The translations under genes and the position numbers were made by a program. A stretch of 64,000 nucleotides of DNA, taken from contig JBBHKE010000209.1 of assembly GCA_037447655.1 (NCBI GenBank), positions 165,680-229,679 on the forward strand, read 5' to 3'. This stretch comes from Zygnema cylindricum (lineage: Eukaryota > Streptophyta > Zygnematophyceae > Zygnematales > Zygnemataceae). Under the pieces are notes generated by a model. That model was given only the letters and a program-made list of their open reading frames with translations. It did not search any database and had not been told where the DNA came from. Numbering within the stretch: position 1 is the stretch's first letter; every line of letters begins with the position of its first letter. Shown here one piece after another: positions 13,952 to 26,800 of the stretch.

Positions 13952-16900
13952 CTGCAAAATAAGGAAGGAGCTTGAAAGATTAAGCGTTTTCAACCAATTA
14001 ATACAGTCAATATTATTTACGAATGAGCCATTAACTAGACATTGAAAGTAGGTTGGTCAAACATGCAAATAGAAGATATGTTAAAAGTGAAAACCATTTG
14101 ATGTGGTGCCAACATTAGTGCGGATTAGAAATGGTATCACAATTATTAATATAACACTAGAAATAATGGTGACCATGAGTTAAATAATAACCATTGATCA
14201 TTGTTCAATTTCAAAGTTTAAAGTCTAATACTATTGTCCAGTATCTAATATGCAAAATTTCATTTCATTAAATCTACAACACTAGAATGAGAGTTTAATT
14301 TCAAAGCCTAAAAACCACCAGAAACTGCCCTTCAAAAAAACCAGGATAATCTGGAATGCCATTGGACACCGAAATCGAGTCTTCCCCAATGTACAAATTA
14401 CCTGACAGATGCTTGTAACCGTACCAAATAGAAGCTAACAGAAAAACCACAATCCCAAGTGATGCCACCAGTATTGACCACATGGGAGCACTAACGGCTC
14501 CCACATTGTGATTCGCGGTAAGCCAACGTAAACTGGCGGTTTCCGTTGGCGATCTCCCGGAGTTTAAGTCGATTGCATAAGCAGGGCCAGGGAAAATGAG
14601 ACAATTGTTTGTTGTCGTATTGCATAAACCAATAGGGCAGTCAGAATCTGTGGAGCAAGAAACCTGGTAATCAAAGGAAAAGCGCAAAAAATGCTTGTAA
14701 AGATACAGGTTTTTACCTTAAAATTAGTGTGCTATTAAAACTATTTGAAGGAGATAAACCGGAAGAAAATGATGGAATGGTGAGAGATAGAATACATGAA
14801 AAAGAAGGGAGGAATATTCTTTTATGAACATATCAGAATCTGAAATGGACAACAAACATAGAGAAGATAGAGAATCCGAAATTCCCATTATGTTCCCACC
14901 TGGTTACAAGAGAGCCCCGAGAAGCCTGGGAAACAGAAGCAGGTGCCTTCATAACAGTTTCCTGCAAAGTGAAATCCACCGGAAAGGGTAAAACCAACAA
15001 ACACAATATTTGAGAACACATGACCGGAAATTCCAAATGCTGAACTTATGAGTGTGGCACGTTATGTTTAAAATCAACATGATGTCAACTGATTTTCAAA
15101 TGATAATGTTACATAAGATAATATGACTTCAACCATGTGAAACATCTAAAGTTATGAAACTGCACACACCGAAGTACATAGTTAGTTGAGAGACATTAAA
15201 AAACGGCTATGAGATATTTACAGAAGAAAACAGAAAAAAAATCTCCATTTGAAACATAAAAAAAACAACTTAGGAAGCGCAACTTTTGGTCCTGTTAACC
15301 TACCAATTTTCCTACCAGCACCATTAACAAATCCCAAAAACCAACTCTACTGTCATAACATGTTGCAAAACTCGGCAAAATGTGTTTCATATCCTCCATG
15401 TGGACAATGCACATATTAACAGATTTACCCGAATTTTTCTTCCTATACCATAACAATTCCTCTCGACTGAAATCCTCAGACAAGTAGTAGCATTCCATAA
15501 GAAGTCTATCCCCAAAAAAAACAAAAATTTCTGCGTATCTCATTGTTAGAGTCAACGTTTTTGACTCAAATTCGATTTCCTTTGGGTACACTTTCTGAAA
15601 TTCCATCAAAACTTAAAATATCGATTTTGACTGGCCACTTTTAAACAATTATGCACGGAGAAAAAAAGGTATGTCGAGACTAGAAAACATTAACTCTAAT
15701 ACAAAAACATGGTTTGCGTCAACATTCATAGACAACAAATGCTTAAATCAAGTCATACTAGACCCTTTTCACTTCCCCCCAAAAAGGCACATCCATGGAT
15801 GACATGGATCAAGAAACAAAAAGTCTTCCACTTTCATTCAATTCAGGATCTATTCCCTTGGACTTGACATTCTCAAGAAAATAGATGCAACACTGTGAAG
15901 CTTGGTTGCATCCACTCGATGACTAAAACAAATAGCGGTATTTAAGCTTATTGTTTCAAGCTTTTTGTTTGTATCCATTGTCCAATCTACGATATAAAGT
16001 GAGATTTAAATGTGTAACGACTCATTTCAATTTTCTATGAGGTCCCATCATATTCACTATCCTTCGAATATCGAAAAGGAAAAAAAGGTAAAAAAAAATC
16101 TTGAAGATAAACCTTTCACAAGCATTATGCAAACAAAATTTTACCTCTTGTCATGTTGGACACATGATTAACAGAGATATGTCAAAAAAATTACGAAAAC
16201 TGGTTTTTGGACAAGATTTCCTCACTTTGCCATTGCTTCCCATACATCACCTAGGATCAAATCCAAAAAATCTATCTAAAAGGATGTTTGACAGAAAGTG
16301 ATGAAAGAAATAAAGGAACGGATTAGCATACGTGAACTCCTAGATAAACTACAGAGACTTGCGTTGCAGTTGAATCACCTCATCAAACAATGTCCCATGT
16401 ACAACTCAAGTTCAATGTTCGTAGTATTACATATATAAATTGAATTGTCATCTTTAGCATAAAATGCTTCACAATTTTCATCGTTATAAGATATTCCTTA
16501 CATTGCAGTCGACATGGTAATGGGAGCCTCTCCTTGAAACATTCCAAGGTAGCACTAAAACACTTTAATAGGCCACATTTCATATCGAGACAGTATCACA
16601 TGTAGCGTCCTGCATGTAGACGCTATAATATTCACCTTTTTGGCAACAATTCAAAGAGTTTTAATAGCACATAAAGTGATACTAAAAAGGAACAAGGATG
16701 CACCAAGGGTACGACTACACCAGCCAATTGAGCCACTCAGTTTAATATCACACGTGGAACCCGGGCATTAACTCACATAAACCGCAAGGCTCTTCAAAAC
16801 CTATATCGCGTCCTATGACACGTGGCTCTACGTAAGCCTGCCACTTTCTTTTAGAATCCTAAACGGATTGGTGCCAAAAGTTAACTTAGCACAAACAATT

Positions 16901-17787
16901 TGGTCCATTTAACTGATATGTGTGAGAATAAAATCAAAGAAAAAGCCAAATGCATCCCAAATAGAGGATCTTCGCATGGCTTATGAAGGTTCACTTAGGC
17001 TTTTGTTTCCATTAGAACAGTTCACACACGACTTAGCACAACGCCACAGTCCGTCCTACACATCAAGTCAAGCCTGCACTTTATGTTGCATGTGTTTACT
17101 CAATGGGCTTTAACTTGAAACTCAGTTGAATTAGATTGATTTGAGTTGAATGACTGACTTGGTTTGGCGTAAATTTATTTGTATTGAAAAGAAATGAAAT
17201 TATTTGGGTTGCCTTGATTTGAATTGACTTGGCTTGACTTGACTTTACCCCGAGGTAGCCATTCTCCGTAGCATATTTCCTGCTTTGATCTCAGTAGCCC
17301 ATCAAAAGCCTTCAATCTCAATTTAATGTAGCTCAATCGCTATTCTGTTGCCATTGTGGTCATAATCCATCACTCATTTTCCGCCAATTCCTCGAGGGAA
17401 TTTACTTCTTAAGAAAGAATCAATTTTCTATTCAATACATGTATGGCAATTAAATCCTACAATGAAGGTCAAAACTAGACGGGGCTATCATACAGAGGTG
17501 AAGTCCCCACCGAGAGCTGAACAGTCATCCGGGCATCCAGAGAATCTGCAGAAATTGGCAGCAATTGGGCATTGAAGCAATCCACCCTCCCAATTTCCGA
17601 CTCTCCGGAGATCCACATTCTGTCCATCGCTGCATTGGATCCAGTCTTTCCCTACCTGCTATCACATAGGTCAACAGAAAATGTCAAAAAGTGGAAATTT
17701 ATTTTTTCCTGTAGAGATGAGAAGAGAAAGCGAGAGCGTGAAGGTGAGGGAGAGGGAGAGGGAGAGGGAGAGGGAGAGGGAGAGGGA

Positions 17788-17857
<70 letters not shown>

Positions 17858-20800
17858 CTCATTCTTTTACGAATCAATTTGTTATTGGATATGTCAGAGT
17901 AAGTAAAGCAAGCAAATCGACATTATTTGCAATTAGAAGTATGCAAATTCAGAAGCTCAAAGACACTTACTTAACTTTATTTTACATGAAACTGTTGGAT
18001 TGGCACGTGAAGCCGGTCCAATACGGGGAAGAATATGGAACATCCATACTCGAGCCGCCCGTAATAAATGGGTACGAACCCGCCAGTCTCTACATCAAGC
18101 TGGTGGCACAGTGGTAGTGCGTTCGCAGCTGAAGTGAAAGGTCCCAGGTTCGAACTCCAATTTTCCCTAGTATGGGACATGCTGATTCCCGGATTTCTTG
18201 GATATCAACAGATACGTCTTTCAATTCTGGGAGTGCTCTCTTTCTGTGACATAAACTGTTGAAGCTTCTTGCCGGCCTAAATCATTCGGAATCTCTTACA
18301 CCTCAAATATCCTTAATCTGTTACGTTAACTGTCGTATGGGCCTTTTAAAAGCAGTATTCTTGTTTGGCTTTTCGTTTTGGAGTTCCAATTCAGGTGTTT
18401 ATTCTAAAATTTACGCATGCTTCTTCCGTATTTCGTTCTTCAATTTTCTACAGCGAATGGTTACCATCTCTGAAGATTGAACCTGGATGCTTGCCTCTTG
18501 ACATACAGAGGAGCAATACAAGCCATGAGTTTGCCACGTCAGTTTTCCTTCAACCTTCAGTACTGTAGCCTGGTTTCTGAAAGAATCCGTAATTGTTCAC
18601 GTTTGGTTCCAGGAATTTAGTACGGTTTTTTGGAGTCTATGGGAGAATTACCAAGGTGCAAACTTTCGAGGATTCGGACGGTAAAGCGTTCTGCATGAAG
18701 TACCGTATCGTATTTTATAGAGATTCCCTTGGACAGCGATCCGAATACAAAATGTTAAACTGTTGTCGGCTTGTGACTTGAAATAAGCACTGTTGGCATT
18801 TTGAGCACCAATCAGAACTAGTTGCAATAATAACATGCTATACTGCCTACCGATAAAAAGTGCGGTTTAGTGCGACTATAATATATGCACTATTAATAAT
18901 GGTTTAGTTCTGAAAATACCCCATATCATATGCACTTCAAAATTGCGCAAGTCAAAATTTTGGCATGTAGAGAAATGAAAATCTAAATTAATTGGCTGGT
19001 TTGCATTATTTTGTGTCCTATATTTTAAGGGTAAAAGAGGATATAAAAGAAAAGAATTTGTGAGCCATAGAATCATCTTCATCGGACGGATGCAATAACA
19101 AATGGCAAATGTGTACCAACCACACTAATTAAAGTAGGTAATGGAGCGATATCTTATTATCCCATATCCGACTTTACTTTGATGTTCGAACCCACAAATC
19201 ATTTTTTAACGGGAATAATGACATAAAACTGACGCCCATTGACGTCATTTTAATGGCGTGCACTGTGCATTACCGTACTATAAACAAAAAATACGCACGT
19301 GTTTTGCTATGCATTAAAAAACCAATTGATGGTACACCTTAAATCCCTATTAGTGTAAAAAAATTATTAGAGTAAAGAAACAAATAGTGTTATTAACTCT
19401 ATTTTGAGTTCAACGCGTAACACCAACAAACCACTAAAGTTAATTTAATGATTTATACATATAACACTAATTTGTGTAAGCATTCCTATATCGTAGCATA
19501 TATCGCGCTAGTCTTCACATGGTCGACATTTTGAACATGTGATAACAAATTCGCACGATTTTCCCCCGTATTTTTTGCAATGCACCGAATTTGAATTTTG
19601 AGTGCGCTTTCACCTGGCGACGCCACTCAGTTTCTCCCGTCGACGCCGTTATCTGACAATTTTATGTACTTTTGTACGGAACAAAGAGCATTTCTAGTAC
19701 GGACTGACATAATTTGTACAGTACACCATTTAAAACCCGCTGAAATTAGAGTAATCGACACTAATTAAACTATATAAGCGTAAATACAAAATATAATTAT
19801 CAATTCTATTTTATGTTAGAGGCTCAAAATGTAAGGGCGCCTAATTAATGTTATTAACACTAATAGCGATCCACGGTGTACGGCCAATTTGGAAACGACT
19901 GAATGAGATGACACGTGGCGATGTTTCCGGAAATTGAAACTACTAAAGCATTTGGAGACCCGAAAATTTCACGCTTAAAATCTTCCGTACAAGACAAAAA
20001 ATCATTAAATATGTGCCGTCGCACAAAAATTGCCGTAAATAAAATCCGGCAAAAGCCATAAGTGCTTTGTCGTTATCGTAAGTCAACAGTATGATTTAAA
20101 CCCTAATTGCACCCTACGAATATATAAATAATTAATACCGGGCACCGGTTTGAATCCGTTTTCACGTAATTTTTTTTTGCCAAAATCCCCTTTGAGGTGC
20201 GGGCAGCCCGTTAAGAAAAAAATGTTTTTTTAATGTTTATTCACGCGTCTCAACGTTTTTATAAAATTAATCTCTCAAATTTGGGCGAATCAACTTCCTC
20301 TTTGAAAGGAGAAATAAAAAAGCTTCTCAAACTATTTTGTATTTTACAATCAACTTTAATTACCTTTTAATTTTTCCCTTCTGCAAACGACACGTGTAAT
20401 GAAATAAACGGCGCGCATAATATCCGGCGGCACAATCGCAATCATTGAGATTTCACGCGTTTTTTCGCGTCGTATTTTTTGCGGCTCGTCGAATCTTTCA
20501 AAAACGAGCGTTTTCGTGACCCGGAAATTGGGCCAATGGGATCTTACCATGCCCACTTCACAAATAGAGTTACTCCGGCGAAATTTCCAGGCAGGTGTCA
20601 GGACAGCCGTACGACCAATTATTCATTGCAAAAGTTTTTATTTTTTATTTTTTATTCACTCTTCCCGGAAGTCGCTCGAAACGGCCTTGCAGGATTTTTT
20701 TTTTTTTTTTTTTTTGCAGCACTATTCTGGTAAGGGTTGGCCTTCTAAAAAAAGTAAGCGTGTAGGTTTTCCAATTGCCGAAAACTTCGGGCATCCAAAA

Positions 20801-23800
20801 GGTTACGTGACAAACGTACGGTCGACAAATAGTCTTTCGTAGTTTCGCATCTTCGTGACAATCCATAAATCATCTGCCCGCCATTCGCGGCTTGCATCGT
20901 TTTTCTTCAAAACCGTACAGCTGCTCTTCACAACCGTACAGCTGCACTTCAAAACCGTACAGATTCTCTTTACAACCGTACAGCTGCTCTTCAAAACTGT
21001 ACTTCTATCGAACTGGAGCTAAAAGTGACAGCCATGCAACAATAAACCTCCGGCAGCCATCGCCGGCAAATCCGCTTAGCTGCCACGTGGCAATCAAGAA
21101 TTGATTCTTTCCGGGTTAAATGGCAGCGTCAGAAGCGACGAAGTTTGGTGCCCAAAAGAAAAAAAAAACCCTAAAAAAAATAAAAATGGCAAAAAACGGA
21201 CTGAGAAGCTCCTCTCGATTTATAATATTCTCCCAAATTGTACGAATGTACTTTCAATCTACCCGAAATGTTGGGCACTGAAAAATACCGTGACAAAAAA
21301 AAGCTCCTCCTGTTAAAAATAGTACAAAAGGGGCGGCAGATGGTTCCAGGCAGGTACAAAAAGTACAGTACTTTGCAGAATTACACATAAATGCAATTTT
21401 TTTTGCGCTTGTCGTTTCCCAATTTTTTTCATTTGTCGTTTTGCGCTCGAGGCATCAATCCTTCACAATAAAACGGGCACAAACCGGCGCAACACATTTA
21501 AGTATTTAATTTTACATAGAGTTCAATATAGGTAGTATCCATACTATTAAAGCGAGGAAACGAAAATATGCACTTTCGGCTTTGCCGGCTTTTGTGGTAA
21601 GGCATTGCCCTAAAAAAAGAGGAAAAAAAAAAAAAAAAGTAAACCATAAGTTTTTAGTGTGGCCGAGACGACGAAACTGCGCCGTTAATTTTAACGGAAC
21701 TGAGCATGCAGGTTTACTGCCGCCTAGATCAGATTCGCAAACATTTCACAGCGACAGTTACTGAACTGGCTTAGCTACGAGCATAGAACTCCTCCAGTGG
21801 ATGTTCTGTAATCGTACAGAATATTTTTTGGAAATCGTACATCCTGTACCATTACTGCGGTTACCTGCCAATAATACCGTTAAATTCCGTATGTATAATT
21901 TTATTATTCTACCTTCGTCTGACGTGGACCATCATACGATTCACACGCGTAAGTTCTGCTAAGTTTTCCGGCGAAAAATCTTCGTACGGTCGAAGGGCGG
22001 GTGCCGGACGCGGTCCCGCCAATCATTGGAGAGAAAGATTACATTTTGTCGCTATTACCAGAAGTTCTGCAGAAGTCTCCAGAAGTACAGACTACGTACG
22101 TTACAAGTTTCGCCCGCCGTGTGGGGCATGTGGGAGATTGCCGTACAGAGCCAAATAAGGGTGAAGTTCCATTAAGGAAAAAATGAGGTTGGTTACTTAA
22201 GCCCAGAATCAGATACGCCATCGGCCGAACCTTCCAGTTTGCAACAAGTGACCTGAAGGAGGTAAATTTTAAGAGCCTGAACGTATAGCATTGTGCCGCG
22301 CGTAAAATTCAAAAATATCCACTATGAACGCGCCATCAGGTAAACGGGAGTTTGAGCACTTAATGATTGATTGGCTGGCTAACCATAGGTCTTCCGAGAC
22401 CGGCGTGGCGACAGGAGTACCGTACGTACTGCAGCCAGTTGGACGTACGACGAAATGGTCCTTCTATTTCATCGCACGTTTTCCTACACGACAATACTGT
22501 ACTGTTACTGTAGCTGGCACAACTGTACGTTGTATTTCTACGTATGGTAAAGGATATCTGTACTTTTGTGTGCGGTTACATTACATTGGCACAATAATTT
22601 GTGATGACATGAAGGCGTCTACCGGAGCGAATAACAATGGTGTCATCACCCGCTTCGAAATAGATGTAAGTTTAAACGGTTAAATGTTGTTTAAACAATA
22701 GTTGACCGTTTAAACTTTTATATTTATAAGAAGTCAAACAGTTTGATTCGAACGGTAAATCTAAGAGTGTAGACGCCTATATTTTTTGTGGATTTTATAC
22801 AATATAGCAACGAAAGTAAAAATTTCATTGCTAAATGGACTTTCAACAAAATGAATGTTTAAATCCATTGTATTCACGTGTCCAATACTGAAATTTTGAA
22901 TAGTCATTTATCAACGTTGAATTGTATTGTTGAATTCAATTGAAAATGTCAATCATGTTCTATGTCCAAAGTAGAAAGCGTGATTGTTAGAAATTATTGA
23001 ATTCCCTGATGAATAAAATTGCGGAAACTACGTTTATTGAGTTTCAATGGTTCACACTCTATTATTCACCACATCAATTAGGTCATAGAGACAAGTTTTT
23101 CAAGGTTAAAAAAGGTTTAAAATGATCAAAATTAGGGTTTAACCATTTGAACGGCCGTTTATGTAAATGTAGGTCTATTGGGGTATCATTTGAATCCAAT
23201 AGTGAACATTACATAGTGCAAATTAGGGTGTTGGATCATGAGGGCATTTTCAAGGTCGATTTTAAGACCGCATTTTGAGCCCATGGGATGACCAAAGTCC
23301 ATTCACAACTCACCACGTGGTGAATAACGAGGAAAAAAAAAAAAAAAAAACAACGAACAAAATATGTGATAACTTTTATAATTTGCTGTGCTTTACGTGT
23401 CTCACAACTTTTTCGGGATAAAATCCGGCGAAGCAATTTCATTTCTGTGACGGATAAAGGGATATCTCACAAATTTCACATTTTTTTTTTGTTTCTGTAA
23501 AATGACACGAATAACAAATTAGCAGACCCACTTGATTTCCAGCGGATTTGCAAATGTTGAGCTTCCGCAGGTCTATTTTTGCCGGTCGACGCATCGTGCA
23601 AACGACCTTAATATGAAAAATTGCCCCGATGGGCCAAAGCCCATAGGACAGAGGCTCATTACGCAAAATTTGGGACGATAAAACGCTCGTTTGGATAAAT
23701 GCGATGACCCGCAAAATTTGATCTATAAAATCTCAACGATTGCCATAACCACGGAAAATCAGGTGGGCCTTTAGTTTACTACGTTTGTAACGTAGGAGAA

Positions 23801-26800
23801 ACAAAAGAAATTGGCCATCACATATTGCGAAGGGAATTTTTTCTTTTTATTAAATATCTTATCTTGCTGTTTCTGGAAGATTTTTTTTTTAAACATTGTT
23901 AACATTAAAACATTAAAATTGTCAAGAACAACCTGGATATGAGTTATTCCGTATATCCGTACAAGTACAATACTTTTCAACCTTTTGAGATACTTTTGCT
24001 TCCATACTTTTCTAGTTTTGTACTGTACGGTACCGTACTTATGTCTTCTGTATTCTAGGCGACGTTAACATTAGTGCAAAATCTCTTTCAACTATAAACA
24101 TTCAAAGGTAAAAATGTTGCCCTGCAACACAAGTTAATACTGTTGAATTGGCACGAGGCTGCCGTTCAATAGGGTGAAATGTGGTCCGTACACACTCAAA
24201 GCCGCCCAAAATAAATGGTTAAGGACCAACTAAACTCAACATCGAGCCGGTGGCACAATGGTTAACGTGTTTAAAAGAACCCAGGTTTAAGCCTTGACCG
24301 GCTCAATTTTCCTTAGAATGGGACATGCCAAATCCCAAATTCTGTGTAAATTCAACATAGTATCGCAACAAATGGTATTGCGGATGTGTTTGATAGCCTC
24401 CTCGGAGGTGTTAAATAGCCTCCTCTAAAGGGGGGGTGTTGATATGACACAAGGTCGCGGTTCAATATCAGTGTCTAATGAGCTCCATCCACACTTGAAG
24501 CCGCCAAAAATAAATCAAGCTAGTGGTGCAATGGTTAGTGCGTTCATTAAGTGAAAGGTCCCACGTTTGAGCCCTAGCCGGCTCAATTTTCTATAGTATG
24601 GGACATGCCAAATCCCAAATTTTGCAGAAATCTAACATGGTATCGAAGCTAATGGAGTTGTGGATGTGATGATTGACCTCCTCGTGAAGGGGGGGGGGGG
24701 TGATATGGCACGAGGTTGTTTTTCAATATCAGGGTGTAATGTGAACTCGCCCAGATCTTCCTTGGGTCAAAACTTGGTCAATAACTATCGCTAGTCTCAA
24801 AAGACTAAAAGCTTGTTGAAAATAGGAACCGACCATTCTACCGAACGAAGACAGGATCCCGAAGGTAGGATCCCGAAGGTAAGCAAAAATGGGTTCGACA
24901 AAACGTAACATAAAATTTGTGCCTTCGTGGAATGATTGGACCGATAGCAAACAGTCTCACCATAGAGGCAACACACACAAAACAAATTACTTGGCTCTCA
25001 TCATAGAAAAATCCGACCAATGCACAGATTATGTTGAAAGGCTTTTTGTTAACAAAGCTCTCACTCTCACTCTCGCTCAAAAAGATTGCTTAACTTAGTC
25101 TAGAAAATAAAAACACTAGAATGCAGGATAGGAAAAACGTGACTCACTGCCACGCTACCACAAAAGCAACACCCATACACAAAGTCAATCGACCGAACCG
25201 TGTGCTTGATGGAAAGCATGCCGGCCCAAATCGCAATTCTAGGCGACACTACGTACATAAACGAACAAAACGTACGGCTACCAAATAATTGTATTGAACG
25301 AAAAAAAGTGACGCAAACTGATACAAAAATATAGATACGAATCCTCTGCCAACATGTCGATTTCCTGATTCACCGATTCATCGATTCATTGCTTCCACAA
25401 TGTTTCACAACATTCCCCCTCCCATTTTGGGAATCCTCTCAACTTACAGCCAACCGAGCTTAGGTTTAGCCCTCACAAAAACATCCTACATGGCTGACCA
25501 GGTAGGCATCTCATCACCTTCCTCAACAGTAGGCACAAAGTTACATTTTAACCCCTTATCTCTCACAAGATCTTTGACCAATGGTATTGTCTCCTATTAT
25601 GTTTAATCCTCTTATAAAACATAAGATCTTTGATTAAAGCCATTGAACTCGTGTTGTCTGAAAAGATTGTCATACAACCAACAAGAATGCCTAACTCTCC
25701 AAGCATTTGTTTGACCCAAATAACAACCTTTGCGTTGGCCTTTGTAGAACTGAATGCCACTATCACCTCGAGTCGAGAACTCCACGAAATTGCAGATCCA
25801 CCGAAAAAAAATGATTAACCGGAAGTAAAATTTCCAGATTTGTGGAACCAAAATCTCCTCCCCAAATTGTACTACAATATAACCAAAACACTCCAAATCT
25901 CCACAATTTGAAATACCAATCTGATACTCAATGTTCTAACCAAAGGGCGGAAGACTCGCTTCACGGCCTCCAAATGAATCTAATTCGGTGCCGGACAATG
26001 CCTGTTGACTACTCAAACTACACTAAAAATGTTTGGTCTAGTCCCTATGATTTAGTCCCGCCACTCAAGTACATAAGGGAGTCGATTGCCTCTGGATATG
26101 GAACATCCAGTCTCCAACTTCTTCGGCTTATTGTACTGTAGTTTCAGATCCAAAAGAGTCAAAAATGGTTTATCATCGGTCATGGAGATTTGTGTTAGCA
26201 CCTCTTTACAGTATTGCTACATACTCAATTTGACAATCCCAGAAACATCCCGTATTACCCCAATTCCTAAAATGTATCTCACTTCTCTCATATCCATCAC
26301 TTTAATATGTTCTCCCAAATACGTCTTCAATTTATGAATCGCCAAATTACCCGATATTCTGAATTCATTCAGGTAAACTGAAAATAATCGATGATCCTCA
26401 CTTTCACCTTTCACATACACATCGCAATCCAAAGTAATTCTTACAAATCCAAATTTTTTCATTACTTTGTGCAACTGTTAATGAAATCAAGCTCTCAACA
26501 ACGACTTTGTACTCCATATCCCATGCGTGTTTCTATTTAGTGTCCCAATAACCAGATTTTCTCGCTTTTACATAAGATTGAAGATCGTTGGACATATTAT
26601 TACAAAAAAAATGTTTTAGTAGATAATCATTTCCTTTCGCCTTTGAAATAAAATAGTAGGACAGAGATGTCCCCTCCTTGCTGGCCATACGACAATTTAC
26701 CACGTTTTTTCCCCTTCGTCTCGTAGGTACTCCTCCGAACCATTCTCATGTCCTCTTTCTCATGTTCTTTTTCACTAATTGAAGGTAAGTTTGACTTCAA

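Larger units (their letters stand above)
24141..24745 (+). mobile_element. Tandem TRIM-like LTR cluster (three LTRs, two short internal regions)
   Basis: LTR1 is 24141-24357, LTR2 24437-24637 and LTR3 24701-~24745 (truncated). LTR1 and LTR2 start TGTTGA and end AACA. Directly after LTR2 is TGGTATCGAAGC, close to the initiator tRNA-Met primer site TGGTATCAGAGC, and LTR1 is followed by a diverged version. Internal regions are only 79 and 63 bp. Each ends in a G-rich polypurine tract abutting the next LTR. There is no coding capacity, so movement would need proteins from an autonomous element. Each full LTR contains a tRNA-like sequence. Confidence 0.65.

Noticed and set aside
16395-16520. Possible exon with NDENCEAFYAKDDNS
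   Set aside because: The neighbouring M8 exons k and EGF join in phase without it, and the acceptor is poor.
17572-18117. 181-codon plus-strand frame with Arg/Glu repeats
   Set aside because: It crosses M8 exon k in antisense, a GA microsatellite and the solo LTR, so it is not a gene.
20905-21008. CRISPR-like array
   Set aside because: The 21-bp units are directly abutting with no spacers, and the genome is eukaryotic.
22324-22683. 119-codon open frame
   Set aside because: No motif, no homology I can name, and no supporting splice or neighbour context.
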